Assembly: GCF_029227915.1 (NCBI RefSeq)
Contig: NC_079879.1
Location: 7,132,001 to 7,196,000 of the forward strand
Length of the DNA: 64,000 nucleotides
Direction: 5' to 3'
DNA from: Hydractinia symbiolongicarpus
Lineage: Eukaryota > Cnidaria > Hydrozoa > Anthoathecata > Hydractiniidae
In this document: one piece after another, positions 39,911 to 53,399 of the stretch
How positions within the stretch are numbered: position 1 is the stretch's first letter
How the letters are laid out: every line of letters starts with the position of its first letter
Position numbers and translations under genes: made by a program
Notes under the pieces: model-generated
Seen by the model: the letters and a program-made list of their open reading frames with translations, nothing else
What the model was told of the DNA's origin: nothing
Database searches by the model: none

Positions 39911-40799
39911 TATACTACAAAAATAATAATATCTGGTTAGTTACTTCAACAGCGCATACAGCTCTAATAACTTCAAAAAAACTTTCCACTCCCTCCACAT
40001 CCATACTTCGGATGATAGGAAGATTTAAATCAAAGTTTTTCATAAGACCATTCTGCAGCTAATCAGAAGTGGTGTGGAAACATTTTTATGCGCATGCTAT
40101 CGGACATAACGCACGCATGAAAATGTCCCTCATGTCCCCTTACCTGAAGACACATAAAGCTTTTAAAAGATGTAGAAACATTTTTTTCTAACAGAATGTT
40201 TTTTTCAAACAGTATTAAAATGTTGTAATACCTTTGGTAATTTTAACGCTGAAAATTTTAGTCTTAAAAAATTATTCCAACCTTTTTATGGGTACTTGGG
40301 GCTAGCCCTCCCCCGTGAATGATATATATATATGTAACAACCAATCTTTAGCTAATTATTATTATCCTGCACGAAAGCATACGACCGGAATTTACTTGTT
40401 GATAGAAAAAATGAAGCTCTTTGAAAGCGCACAGAGTAAAAGAACCTTAATAAGAGGTGTGAGTGTAAATGCACTGTAGCGAGTTTTTCTCCTCATGACT
40501 GAGCAATGAATAAACGGTTTTATGAGGATGAGTGGTCTTTCTCCGTATGCAAGATTAATAGTACAAAAGTATAACGTTAGCGCACAAAACGCTGTGAAAA
40601 AGTTGGCCGATCCATTGTTTGTGGTGTGGATATCAAAAAAGAAGATATGTGATTAGATCTTGGGATTTCTTTGTCACCTCGACAAATGCAAGAAGTTAAA
40701 AATATCTACCTTCTGAAATTTAAATTGACAAACTGAATTCAAAAAGTTGAAACAAAAGAGGGTAAACACACAATTATTAAATCCGCGGATTTGATAAAC

Positions 40800-40985
40800 A
40801 AATGGTCCTTTTTCTCAATTATATATAAATTAATTTAAAGAAGAGTGTTTAGCTCCCCAGCTAGATCAATAAAGCTACAACGACCACTTCTATTCATGGC
40901 CGTACACGGAATGCTCTAGCCATACGAAGAGAACAGAAAGTCTTTTTAGATTGGTCATTAAATTGGCAAGGAATAAAATGAAGCA
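40800..40985 (+). repeat. dispersed repeat, inverted relative of 58478-58690
   Basis: TCTCAATTATATATAAATTA, GCTCCCCAGCTA and CATGGCCGTACA words occur here and, reverse-complemented, at 58478-58690 in the same order. A shared old element. Confidence 0.65.
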
Positions 40986-41028
40986 TCTTCATTCGCTTGT
41001 GGAAAAATAGAGATGTTTTGAGACTTTA

Positions 41029-41446
<418 letters not shown>

Positions 41447-42837
41447 ATCAGAAATCTTATTTAAACGAGCGGTTGTTTCCTTCTTCTTCTTCTTCTCCTT
41501 CTCCTTCATTTTAACCGATTGCCGTAACGTCACGAAGTTAAGGTCCGACCTGACCCCGCGACCTGGCGCTACGCCGGCTGTGTGCGTATCTTAATATTCG
41601 TGAAATTGGAAAAAAGTAAAGACTGCGTTACGAATTTAATCGCAAATATTTTTACAGACTGATGAGCTATGCTAGATACTTCTTCAAATTTTCGTTTCCA
41701 GTTATGTTTTTAACGAGCTCTAGGGGTTAAGGTACGATTCGTTTTTTTTTTCGAGGGACGGAGTTCAAAGACGTCATATTTGTTATACTTGCTTTCTTCA
41801 CCAAGCTGTGAATCAAAATTTTCTTGAAGAAAGAGGAATATTTGGTTCGGTCAGTATAATTATTCAACTGCCTAAATTTCAGTTCTATCAACGTTTAAGA
41901 TATTCTCTTCATCGTGTCTATGTTTTCACATACTAAGATGAAAATACCATCACGTTTTCTAGCCAGGTGTTAATCTGAAATAAAACAATTTCAAGATTTT
42001 AGTTAGCTAACGTAGATTTCAAGCATCCTGCTGATGGCAGCTAGCTGTAGATAGCCTTATTTATTCTTATTATTTTAAAGTTTGGTTTATTATTATTTAT
42101 TTTTATCTTGAGGTTTGTGGCTCTGGCTAGCTCTTTAGCTACTTCTGCCTGAAGATTAAAAGTAGCCAAATGCAGTTTGGCTAGCTACAACAAAATTCTT
42201 AATCAATATTTCTTATGCTAAATGCAGTTAGTAGGTAGCGACACCTTTTGTTAGTGTCATGAAAACTTATTCCACAAAATAGAATTGCTGAGTGATTTTT
42301 TTAGCTGGACAGGGTAACGACAGGCTGTTCTTCCCGTGTTCTTATTTAAACTGAAGTTGCAATAAAGTTTTTTTGAAAAGGGTATTGCACCTAAACGCAC
42401 TGACGACACAGTTTACCTATACTAACCGCTCAGTCCAATGTTAATGATGGTTGTTTCCTGAGTTTCTGTTTATCCGAAGTTACAATAAAGTTTTTTTTTC
42501 AAAAAAGGGTATTATGCATATATGGATATGTGTCATTGTTTGCCAGTACTAAATCCCTCAGCCCAGAGTAAGTTTGAACTTTTAGTGGGACCATTCTCTG
42601 AAAAATAAAAAAAAGTTGGCCAACTGTTTTTGCTATAACATGGGAGCAATGTGTTGTAAACTGTGTTTTTATTTCAGCTAAAGTTGTGAAAAGTTATTTT
42701 TTTAAAAATATATTACACTGGAAGGATCATAATGTTGTGCGCCTATTTTTTCAAAATATATTCCACCGCAAACACCATAATGTTTTGCGCCTCACTCAAT
42801 TTATGACATACTATACTAAAGCGCTTCACCTAAATGT
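41447..42837. other. intergenic with a diverged ~125-bp repeat
   Basis: At about 42340-42500 the phrase AATAAAGTTTTTTT-AAAAGGGTATT recurs with about 130-bp spacing, directly before the LINE. Possibly the LINE's 5' flank or an old tandem repeat. Confidence 0.45.
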
Positions 42838-45150
42838 GTGGCACGGTTTACACTTCTTATTAATCGCTTATCTGACTTCCACAAGATGACTGTGACTTTT
42901 ATGAAAACTAAATTTAAAAAGGGTAAACCGAACATACAACAATATAGGGACTACAAAAAATTTGACCATGAAACTTTCCGGGGGGACCTTTTTAAATCGT
43001 TAAATGAAACCGATTTCTTAGGTATTGATCTTGAAGCATCTTTGAACAAAGTCATGAACACTCTTAATATACATGCTCCAAAGAAAACGAAATATTTGAG
43101 AACCAACCAAGCACCTTTTATGAATAAAGAGTTAAATAAGGCAATAATGACTAGATCTAGACTAAGAAATAAATACTTAAAAAACAAAAGCGATGAAAAT
43201 AAAACTGCTTTTAAAAAGCAAAGAAATAAATGTGTCAAACTAGTACAAAAAAGTAAAGAAACCTACTATAACAATTTAGAGATTAAAAGTGTTACAGATA
43301 ATAAAAAATTCTGGAACATAGTTAAACCTTGCTTTACTGAGAAAGTCAAAAACAAAGAGCTGATAACATTAGTTGAAAATGGAAAAACTATCACTGATGA
43401 CCTTGAAATAGCATCGATTTTCAATGATTATTTTTGCAACCTTGTTCCCAATCTTAGAATCAAGCTAAATGAAAATCCACAAAATGATAATATTTTTAAT
43501 GATAAATCTATTGAGACCTCGTTATCAAAATTTGCTAATCATCCAAGTGTTGTCAAAATCAAACAGTTTTATGGCGAGTCTGGTAAAAAGCTTTCTTTTA
43601 GACGAGTCAGCCTATCTGATGTTACAAAAAAAATTAAAAATTTGGATAAAAATAAAACTACACAGCAGTCTGACATTCCAACGAAAATAATACAGGAAAA
43701 TTCTGACATTTTTGGAAATGTTTTGTGCAATAGCATAAATTATAACATCGACCAATCCAATTTTCCAAAAAGCCTTAAGAACGCAGACGTCATTCCAGTT
43801 TTTAAAAAGGAGGACCGTACGGACAAGTGTAACTACCGCCCGGTCAGTATACTGCCTAATATCTCTAAGATATTCGAAAAATGCTTATACGAACAAATTG
43901 AAGCTTTTTTTCAACCTATTTTTAACAAGCAGCAGTGTGGTTTTCGGAGAGGTTTTAGTACGCAGCAATGCCTTATAGCAATGATCGAAAAATGTAAAAA
44001 AAGCCTAGATAATAAAGGATCTTACGCAGCGTTATTGACAGACTTGTCTAAAGCTTTTGACTGTATAAATCACGATTTACTTATTGCTAAATTGCACGCT
44101 TATGGGTTTGACAAGGATGCTTTGAGATTAATACATAGCTATTTAACTGGCTGGAAACAAAGAGTTAAAATAAACAACTCATTTAGTACGTTACTGGACA
44201 TCTTATTTGGTGTGCCACAAGGGTCTATTTTAGGCCCACTACTCTTCAACGTTTTCCTGATAGATTTATTTCTGATAACGATTGAAACTGATATAGCTAG
44301 CTACGCAGATGATAACACCCCATATACGTATGGGTCTGATAAAAATCAAGTTGTAGAAGACCTTGAAAAAACAGCAAAAAGAATGTTTATATGGTTTGCT
44401 GAAAACGGTATGAAAGCCAATGAAGCAAAGAGCCATCTTCTTTCTAGCTTACCACTTGATACAAAAGCTGTCGTTGGAGACACGTACATTGAAAACAGTG
44501 ACCAACAGAAACTGTTAGGGATAAAAATTGATCGGAAATTAAAATTTGATTTGCATGTAACGGACTTATGTCAAAAAACCAGCCAAAAACTACATGCGTT
44601 AGCGCGTGTTGCACCTTACATGGATACTCAAAAAAGAAGAGTTATTATGAAGGCTTTTGTTACCTCTCAATTCAGTTACTGTCCTTTGATATGGATGTTC
44701 CACAATAGAACATTGAATAACAGAATTAATAATCTGCATGTAAGAGCACTTCGAATAATCTATTGTGACCATACATCAACATTTAAGGAACTGTTACATA
44801 GAGATAAATCAAAAACGATACACGAAAAAAATCTTGAAACACTAGCTATAGAAATATATAAAGCTAAAAACAAACTCTCACCTGATATAATAAGTGATAT
44901 TTTTCTGTTCCGTAGTAGCACTTATAATTTGAGAAATGAAAGAGAACTTTGCTATGGCACAGCAAAAACGTCTACTTATGGCACTAAAACTATCTCAAAT
45001 TTTGCGCCAAAATTGTGGCAGATGATACCATCAAATATAAAAACATCTGAAACGTTACAAGAGTTTAAGTCAAAAATTAAGAAATGGAATCCAGAAAGTT
45101 GCCCTTGTAGGTTGTGCAAACCGTATATTAATGGATTAGGTTTTATTTGA
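42838..45150 (+). CDS. LINE reverse transcriptase ORF, 5'-truncated but open
   Basis: 770 open codons. After a short N-terminal part (RLSDFHKMTVTFMKTKFKKG) that in relatives follows the apurinic-type endonuclease, the RT domain contains SKAFDCINHDLL, FGVPQGSILGPLLFNVFL and catalytic SYADDNTPY. A thumb/connection region follows, ending with RNERELCYGTAKT and a CPCRLC finger-like C-terminus. The endonuclease is missing, so the copy is 5'-truncated, as usual for LINE insertion. The intact frame suggests a young insertion. It looks like a jockey/CR1-group element. Confidence 0.88.
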   Translation: MARFTLLINRLSDFHKMTVTFMKTKFKKGKPNIQQYRDYKKFDHETFRGDLFKSLNETDFLGIDLEASLNKVMNTLNIHAPKKTKYLRTNQAPFMNKELNKAIMTRSRLRNKYLKNKSDENKTAFKKQRNKCVKLVQKSKETYYNNLEIKSVTDNKKFWNIVKPCFTEKVKNKELITLVENGKTITDDLEIASIFNDYFCNLVPNLRIKLNENPQNDNIFNDKSIETSLSKFANHPSVVKIKQFYGESGKKLSFRRVSLSDVTKKIKNLDKNKTTQQSDIPTKIIQENSDIFGNVLCNSINYNIDQSNFPKSLKNADVIPVFKKEDRTDKCNYRPVSILPNISKIFEKCLYEQIEAFFQPIFNKQQCGFRRGFSTQQCLIAMIEKCKKSLDNKGSYAALLTDLSKAFDCINHDLLIAKLHAYGFDKDALRLIHSYLTGWKQRVKINNSFSTLLDILFGVPQGSILGPLLFNVFLIDLFLITIETDIASYADDNTPYTYGSDKNQVVEDLEKTAKRMFIWFAENGMKANEAKSHLLSSLPLDTKAVVGDTYIENSDQQKLLGIKIDRKLKFDLHVTDLCQKTSQKLHALARVAPYMDTQKRRVIMKAFVTSQFSYCPLIWMFHNRTLNNRINNLHVRALRIIYCDHTSTFKELLHRDKSKTIHEKNLETLAIEIYKAKNKLSPDIISDIFLFRSSTYNLRNERELCYGTAKTSTYGTKTISNFAPKLWQMIPSNIKTSETLQEFKSKIKKWNPESCPCRLCKPYINGLGFI

Positions 45151-45526
45151 CAGGCAGACTTTTATTTAGTATTTATAGCATTTTGCGATTTGTTTTTGTT
45201 GTGTTTTTTTTTTTTTCCCCGAATTTTCTGGCATACCACTTCCTTGCAATATATAGGATCTCAAAAATAAAAGCTATAGTCTAACCATCCTTTATCTCAG
45301 GATGATGGTATGCAAAGCAAAGAAGTCAAATTAACTAAATTAATTGCCTTCTTCATTGACTTTAATTAGCGACTTTTCCCGAGAAGCTAGAATTTTTTTT
45401 ATTTTTTTTTTACACGTCAATGTAAAAGAAATTGTTAATAATAATAATAATCTTTCAGGCGTTCAATACCAGGTAACATAGTTACTTGTGGTTTAACCCG
45501 GCGTTTCGACTCCGGGTTCCCCAGCT
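45151..45526. other. LINE 3' UTR and flank
   Basis: T-rich and A-rich tracts; the LINE 3' end probably falls near 45270 (AAAAATAAAAGC). No other feature seen. Confidence 0.4.
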
Positions 45527-46557
45527 GCTCATCATCATCATCATCATCATTCTCGGCTTAACGTCCATTTTCCATGCTAGCATGGGTTAGACGGGTTATA
45601 TTAATGAAATGTTTGATTGAAGTGAGGCAGTCTAAGGTTTATCATTTTTTGCTTCTTTTTTGTTCTAGTGGCCCCCAGTGGATACAATTCACTAACTATA
45701 GGTTTTTGAGATTTTCTGGGCTAGCCACTTTAAATATTTATTACTATTATTATTATTTACCCTCTTCCAGTCTGATCTAGACTGTGTTAGATCTAAGCTC
45801 AACTTCCTCTGTATCAAGTCTGTCCTTATAACCTCCTGCCAAGTCTTTCTCGGTCTGCCTCTGGGCTTTGCCCCGGGAACTATCAAGTCTCTACACTTTT
45901 TTACCCAATTATCCTCCTCCATTCTTTCCAAGTGTCCCAGCCAATTTAATCTTCTAATCTGGATAACATCTTTAATTCTACGGATACTTAGCCTGCTTCT
46001 TAGCTCATCTGAACCCTTTCTGTCTCTCAGACTGGCGTTACACATCCACCTAACCATTCTCATATCATTCCTTTCTAAACAGTCAAGATCTTCCTGCTTC
46101 ACTGCCCATGTCTCACTACCGTACAACATAACACTTCTTACACAGGCCTCATACAACCTACCCAAGACGCACTTTTCTCTCTCTGAACTTTTTCAACGCA
46201 GAACCTATCGTACATGTAGCACTTCTTCCAACACCCCTTCACTGCCCAACATATCACCTAAGTAACAGAAGTTCTCAACTATCTCTAACGAGCTGCTGTT
46301 GTACATAATTGAAGCTGGAAATACTTCATTTTCTATAATCTCACCTTTGCAACGCTTTCATACAAACTGAATGTCAGCTCTTAACCTTCCACTAATACTA
46401 CTGCACTTCTTATGTACCCAATGCTTGCAAGTCTGACAAAAAATTGAGTTATTACCAACCCCTTTCCTGCAAACTCCACAAGGCCACTTTCCAACTACAA
46501 GGTCACACTTGGCTGCAATGCTACTAATCATGACTTTAGACCTTGCTGTGTTCACCC
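45527..46557 (-). pseudogene. second copy of the PHD-finger LINE, 3' part
   Basis: Same 3' tail (ATC repeat, then the CCATGCTAGCATGG palindrome), same C-terminal frame (YGSETWAV ... RGRPRKTW, 46165-45770) and the same finger (WPCGVCRKGVG ... HWVHKKC, about 46480-46370). Truncated at about 46557. It carries about 160 bp of extra sequence at 45604-45768 absent from the first copy. Confidence 0.82.
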
Positions 46558-48573
46558 TAGTATAAATATTAATACCACGAAATCGCATTTTGGATTTAGT
46601 CTTTATTGTTATTTCTAAACCGGTGAACATAGTCTTAACCTTTTTATTTCTTTCGTCTACTTCTATTTCTTTTTTTGTTTTTAAACTTGTAGGATCCAAC
46701 TTTATGGTCGAATCTTAGATATCTTAAACTTTATCAAGATTTTAGTCATGTCACAGGTATAATAAAACATTTCCAAAATATCGCTACACCACAAGCAATG
46801 ATATTTAATAAATGGACATGCTAAAACGTCTTCGTTTCTTATGATTGTTTAGTGTAATGCTGTATTGTTAAAGTATTATTTTTCACAAATCACGATAATA
46901 CCACGGGATAATACCTATTTATTTCAAAAAACGGAACAACATAGTAAAAGTTCTGTACAAAACATGCTACTGGCGACCTTAGGTATGGGGAACAAAGTTA
47001 CACGCGAACAAGAATCTGAAATCTTTTAGCCTGCAAGGGCTTTTCATTTATAGTTTCATTTATTTATTTTTATAGTAGTTGGAAAGTTTAAACAGTCTTT
47101 GTTGCAAAGTAATTTTCACATTGCATATATTATTAATTATTATATTGAAACGTCAAACACATATATTTTGTGTGAACTTCCGTATTCTTTCCTTCAAGGT
47201 GTGAACACGTCGATTACGACCCAAAAAGGATAGAAACTCTACCGTATTCTGTATTTTAAATGCCCTGTGTCAATATTTATTTTTATCTTAACATACTGAC
47301 ACATCACCCAAATTAGAAAAGGCTGGTACTTTCCTTCACTATTGCAGCAAACATCTGTGTAAGGTTGAGTGTTGGGCACCCGTAACACTTGTGCAAACCT
47401 ACGGTCAGGTTCAAAAGTGCTGGCGCACAGGTGGTTGCTTGCATTACTTACATGTTACATATATTCGTTAAAATAATTATAACTTTGCAAGTTTTAGGAA
47501 TAGTATTCTCGTGTTAGAAGTTTTATTTATTTTAGTATTGCCTTGATTCAATTTGAACTGTTATTTGTTGGTTAATTTGTTTTCATCTTTTATTCTTGTA
47601 TTTGTCTGCTGTTGCTGTTATATATTTCGTTGCTTTATACTGTGTTCATGTTGTTGTGCCACCCCACGGTTTGTAAGTAAGAATCCTTTTAAAAGGAGAG
47701 ATTTTGTAAAAAATTTGAACCTTTGCACAATTACTACTGTTCGTCATTAAAAAAAAGTTTTATCATTGCAACTAGCTGTTTTGTCAGCTCATAACCGAAA
47801 CATTATCTTTTCTGAATTTAGTAATTATTTGTTAAAATAACAAACATTATTATTATTTTAACAGGAAGGGATAAACGCTTAACCTAATTCGCTCTATATG
47901 TTGTAAATAACGTTTATTGTTGTTGCTGGTATTAGTTGAAGCACTCAAAATGATGACGTTACTTCATAATCATTCTAAGTGACAGGCTCCTATCAATTCT
48001 AGCTGACTAGGTTGAACACAATCGGTTGTAACACGCGATATTTTACATCAGTAGTATTGAATGGCGTGAAAATCTACAACTGGATGCCCTTAAATATTTC
48101 ACTTGGGAATAGTAGCCGACATAAATGAACACTTTGACGTATTTGATAGCTACTAAGTGCTTTATTTTTTGGTGCTTTCTTGTTTCAATGAACCAACTAA
48201 ACGACTAAACGACTGAGAAACATAAACGAAATTTTTATTGAGTTGACATGCTACAAAAGTCCCGACATCGAACTATTGTGCAAAAATCTTGTTATGTGAC
48301 TATTGCAAAACCAATACTTTCTGGACATGCGTATTGTTGAGGTACAGGTCTCTTTTTTGGACAGTAAGACAATTTATTTAGTCAACAACAGTGCGTCTCA
48401 AGATTCATAATAAAGCACTGACAAGTTGCTATTTTCATAATTGCATATCAAATAGTTTAATTCTGTTTTCCTTTCGCGTTTACCAGTAACAATAAACTTC
48501 AATTGAGAAAAATAAAGCTATAATTAAATAAAAATTTCATGTCTAAGTTTGTGTGTTAAGTGGCAAAAAACTT
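46558..48573. other. intergenic, nothing recognised
   Basis: AT-rich; short frames without recognisable content. Confidence 0.4.
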
Positions 48574-48900
48574 TCATGATTGTTCATATGCTTTCTTAAT
48601 GTTTTTCGGCAGGTATGGTCGAATCAACTTCCAATTTTCCGACTTTAATTTCAACTTCTTCACATGATAGTGAATCTTCGAGTTCTTGGATACTGCAGTG
48701 ATATCTAAGTCAAGAAACTCCTCTTCTTTGTACCAACCTTTGGAGTAAAATCTTCCTCGGATTTGCAATAAAGATTTTAGTCCGCCCTGGCAACAACGTT
48801 CACATTCAAATAGTTTTTGTGTTGTTTTGCTTTTCAAATCGGATTGTTTTTGAAGAATTTTTACCAACCTTTCAAAAATCTTCCAATTCTTTTCTTCTTT
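48574..48900 (-). CDS. secreted Frizzled-CRD protein, exon 5 (last)
   Basis: Acceptor TTTATTCAG at 48903-48901, phase 0, 108 codons plus stop. It has a basic, helical start, then FECERCCQGGLKSLLQIRGRFYSKGW, a Cys-rich motif followed by beta-like strands. It could be a netrin-like (NTR) remnant as in sFRPs, but I cannot show it. Confidence 0.6.
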   Translation of the reverse strand, partial: KEEKNWKIFERLVKILQKQSDLKSKTTQKLFECERCCQGGLKSLLQIRGRFYSKGWYKEEEFLDLDITAVSKNSKIHYHVKKLKLKSENWKLIRPYLPKNIKKAYEQS

Positions 48901-49392
48901 CTGAATAAATAATTAAAAAAACGCTTACATTTTGATGTAGTAAGCAGGATATTCTACTTCCTAATACACTATATAAATAGTTTTTTAACAACGACTACTT
49001 TATAAGCATCTGTACTAACACTGACAAAGTTCTGCGCAACCTTAACATAAGAAATATTAGATACCACAGATTATTTTTTTAAGCTGCGGTTTTGAAATTA
49101 CAATTTTAGTAATCGTGAAAATTTTTTAACGTGCTACCTAAAAACATTTAAACAACTTTTTTACAGGAATAAAGTCACAACAACCGAAGTAGTACCCTGC
49201 CAATATCTAAAAATACGTGTATGTTTAGAAGTACGAAAAGAGTTTAAGTAAACAACATAGAAAAATAAACAATGAAATGCCTTCGTTGATAAATGTAAAA
49301 TTATATCTACTTTTCTATCGTCACTACTTTTGCTGGATAAACCAATACTAATGAATAATGATGTCCAAAAAAAAACAGAACAAGATTCTAAC

Positions 49393-49671
49393 CTTCTTTT
49401 TGTTGCAATCTAAATCATTTGGAATGTCAAATTTTATTTCAAAGGTTGTCAGCTTCAAAATATGGGTAAATTCCATTGTGAATTGACTGCTTCGATCCAC
49501 CAAAGCTACGTTACTGATTCCGTAGTAAGACTCGATGATTTTTCCACGCATTTGTAACCATAAGCCGAGTTTCAATCTGTTATTTGGCAAAGCGCCTCCC
49601 AACTTGTAATGTTTTCTCAAATATTTGCAGTATGGTATATCCACACTACCAGTGGACAAAATATACTCAAT
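49393..49671 (-). CDS. secreted Frizzled-CRD protein, exon 4
   Basis: Acceptor TCTTTTCAG and donor AAG/GTTAGA on the minus strand, 93 codons, phases 0/0. It encodes IEYILSTGSVDIPYCKYL, then a beta-rich part ending NDLDCNKK. Confidence 0.6.
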
Positions 49672-49936
49672 CTGAAAAGAACAATAAATACAAAAAAGTA
49701 GAGCACTTATGAATTGTTGTAAAGACATAAATAAAATGTATTTTTGTTGCAAAACTCTAGTCGCAGCAAGCATTTGAGAACTTTACACACTTAGTCTGCT
49801 ATGAATTTTTGTGTATGGACATAACTTGAATTTCTTGTGTCTTTTGTTTTAAACAAACAAATTTTCCTTGAGATAAATATTCCTCCTTAATTCTATAAGA
49901 GTAATATATAAAATAATATAATTGGTGCTTTCTTGC

Positions 49937-50832
49937 CTTGTAGATGTGAACATCTTCATTAAAATTGAATATCTTTAAAACAGGTATCCATAAAAGGTTT
50001 GGTATAAACGAATTGATTACCAATAAAAATTGATGGAATTTCGTGTTTCCAATCTCCATTCTCATCACTGTAAAACGACGATCATCTCCAATCATAGTTT
50101 CAAAATTTGTTCCCGTGGAAAAAGAAGTAGATGTTAGCGCTCCTGTAGATTTTATGATTCCTTTAAATGCCGTAACTTTTTGATTACCATGCCAGAGTAT
50201 ATCCCAAGTTGGGTTAAAGATTTTTGTCTCCAACTCAAAATTTCCTTTATTATCCTTTTGCTGATATTTTAACACTTTCTCTATTTCCTCCGGCAAACTT
50301 TTCATTTTTGTCGCACTCTTCACAATAAGAAAAGGTAACGCTTCTCGTGACTTAGCATGTAAAATGATCTGCCGTTCATTTTGCGGCCAAATTCTATATT
50401 GAAATTTTATTGCACATAAAAAATGAATTCCAGAACCTTGCATGTATGCTCTTGTGGAAGTCTGAATTAAAAGTAATGTCATATTTTTGAGGGTTAGGAA
50501 TTTATCCGCAGGGTAACGTTGTATTATTCCTAAAGGCTTTGCAAAATATTTTGTAATATTCTCGATAGTTTTAAATTCGCATACCCAACCAGTACGTCGT
50601 GGTAAAAACTGACCAATATTTTTTAGTGGTAAAATATTATTCAATGTCAATTTTGGGACCTTGTTGTTGATGTGTGAATAATTTGTGGAGCAGTAAATAT
50701 GGGAAGGTTTCATAAATGTTTTTATTCCTTGTCGATACTGATATGGAATGTCTTGAATTAAAAGTTCTGTTCTTGAAGAATTATTTTTTTCGCCTTCCTT
50801 TATACTCTTGGTAACTTCAAAAGCATAGGAAT
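49937..50832 (-). CDS. secreted Frizzled-CRD protein, exon 3
   Basis: Acceptor ATTTTTTAG matches phase 1 of exon 2. The exon is open for 299 codons and seems to end at CTACAAG/GCAAGA, a GC-AG type donor, in phase 0. The frame runs on to 49799 if the donor is not used. Content is mixed beta/alpha with scattered aromatic residues (TGWVCEFKTIENITKYF, PTWDILWHGNQKVTAFKG). No family recognised. Confidence 0.55.
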
Positions 50833-51434
50833 CTAAAAAATAACAGGATGTTAATCATTTGTCTATGGAAGTTAATATTTTAGCACCAATACCAGACGAA
50901 TTAACACTAAATCAAGAAAAACATATTTATGTAGCTACCAAAAAAAATGAGAACAGTTAACCGCAAAAATATGGAGGAGAAAATAATCTTATGGTACTTA
51001 AATACAATTGAGGCTAATCGTGGTCTAACTGCAATAACCTAACCAGTGTTGGACAGCAAAGATGTTTGTGCGGTGGTAGCTTTTCATCCTAAAAACCTGA
51101 AAATTGCCTCACCTTTTTCTTTATTCTCGTTTTTGCAAAATTTCTTTATTGCTGGTACGAATGCTAGTCAAAAAAAATTACGATAAACGCTACAATATAC
51201 AGCTAGGTAGAAAGTCTCAAGAATTATTTGACTGAATCAGAACAAAGTAGGTAAGGATGTAGTGGGTTAAAAGATTAAATTTAATGAATAATTTCCCATC
51301 TATCTATGCGCAGATGTAAAAACAAAAGATTCTGTAGAGTTGTAAGGTAATTAAGGTAATTAGAGACAATTTGGACCAAAAATAATAATAGAAATAAAGA
51401 ATTCAAATCTATATATATTATAGAATCTACGTAC

Positions 51435-51821
51435 TTGGTTTTAAAGGTCTTTTGCACGCATGACTCATAACTAACGAATCACAATTAAGATTTTTTACGA
51501 TATCGTTATATTCTGGAACAATTTGTCCAATCCAGTTGCAAGGTTTTGACTTAGCTTTTAAACAATCCACGCCGCAAAGTTGTATTAGATGCAGCTCTCC
51601 ATTCCTATCCGCGCATGATTTGTGAAAATAATAACAAAGTAGATCTTCAAAATAGTCAAGACACGGACCAAATGGATATTTTTTTAATTTAGGAAGTGTT
51701 TTAGATATAATTTTTTCTTTTAATTTGAAGGATATATTGCTTTCCATGAAAACTTTTGTCCCCATCAAACCAGTACAGCGTCCCGTATAAGCGATGCATT
51801 TGTTGGCATCAATTCTGTCTT
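51435..51821 (-). CDS. secreted Frizzled-CRD protein, exon 2 (cysteine-rich domain)
   Basis: Acceptor TATTTTCAG takes over phase 1 from the signal-peptide exon; donor CCAA/GTACGT, phase 1. It holds ten cysteines in Frizzled-CRD order: NKC, GRC, a long helical stretch, GPC, LLC, KSC, QLC, VDC, KPC, LNC, HAC. Frizzled CRDs bind Wnt lipids. A soluble protein with this domain would act outside the cell, for example like an sFRP. Ligand binding is inference. Confidence 0.65.
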
Positions 51822-51912
51822 CTGAAAATACTAAAAAGCAAGGGAAACGAAAAGACATACTAAGCAGAGTTACTTAAGAAAACCTTAAATAGCAGTTTAG
51901 TAATATTATCAT

Positions 51913-52089
51913 ACTAGTGGTTAGCCCGTATTAATGTCACAGGTTCGCCGGTCCTTAGATTTCCGCTCGTCGTACATATTTCCTGGATCGTTATTTCGTG
52001 CATTTTGTCCGCCTGTTAACATGAAGGAATGAAATTATTTAAACGGAGGGACAGACAGACAAAATACACGGCTATTATTATAAAGGCTT
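51913..52089 (+). repeat. ACTAGTCGTTAGCCCG repeat copy
   Basis: ACTAGTGGTTAGCCCG opening, GTTCGCCGGTCC, GACAGACAGAC and an end ACACGGCTATTATTATAAAG parallel to the copy at 38111. Confidence 0.65.
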
Positions 52090-53399
52090 TTGTTTGTTGT
52101 TGAAAAAACAATAACAACATAGTACTCGTTATCTTTTATTGATACTTGCATTGAATCAGAATTAAATTTAATGGGATTAGAATATTAAAACACGATCCCA
52201 CTTTGCGCGAAGCTAAGCCAGTGAGTCTATTAACCTAGGAGATTAAGAAGAAATCTAAAGAGAACAAAAAAATTGGAATGCAGCCATCTATCTCTTGATA
52301 TATATTTTTAAACACGGTGAATTATGTCTAAGGTGATGTAGCTATGACCTACTATATTATGTGGTTGGACAAATTCATCGATATGGACACTTGGCAATTG
52401 GCATACTATAAATAGTTTTATACTAGCGTTTTGAAATAATATTATGGTCTAGTAAATCATTTAAAAGTGATTATGACGCATTGGAAGAAAAACATTCCGT
52501 AAATAACTTAACTACTTCTTTATTTCTCTTTTGTTGCGTTTCGTTTCTCTAACGAAATAGGGTGATCCAGGTAAAACATAATAAGTCGAATATATCGTTA
52601 TTTTCTTGAATTGCTCAAATAACACAATATTCCCAGGTTCACGAAATTACCAAAATACTATAAATAAGCCCAAACCACAAAGATATCAATATCACTGATA
52701 ACACGTGTTGATAAGACTTCACTGCACATCTGTTCGCCTACGCCCAATCTACACACCAGTTGTGTGACTTTGCGCATGCGTACAGAAACGAGCCAATGGC
52801 GAACGCACACAGGGGAAAGCCACACAGAGAAAAACCCCAAGAGCTGTGACGGGAAAGCCACTGGAAAGACTACAAACACAACATTTACATATTTCTAACT
52901 TGTGCTGTATATATAAAAAAGTTCCTCATTATCCCACGAGATGTTGATCAGTGCAAAAGTAACAGCGAGTTTGTAATCGCGTTTACACAGATTACAACAT
53001 TTTCTCGCTCAGCATGATTTTAGGTGTGCCTTATTGAAACCGCAAAATGTTTAACATAATCACGTTCAGGAAGTATTCTTTGTCACTGCAATTCTAGTTT
53101 CCATTGATAATAAGTGATGGGTTTAAAAATTATTTTTAGTTTCTCTTTATGTTTGTTATTTATAAATACTTTAAATAAAACGAAATATTAATTAAGCAAT
53201 GAGCACTAAGTCAGCATGCCCACATCTTACCTTCTTAAATTATTACGGATTTAATTATGTTTGCTCAGGTGAGTGAATCCATTCGAAATCAAAATGTACA
53301 GTAAGTGTTCTGACCGCAAAAAACCTGTCAGCGACCAAGCGCAATTTTTAACACCATAATTATTTTGATTTTCTGGTGGAAAAAAATATGCTGGGTCTC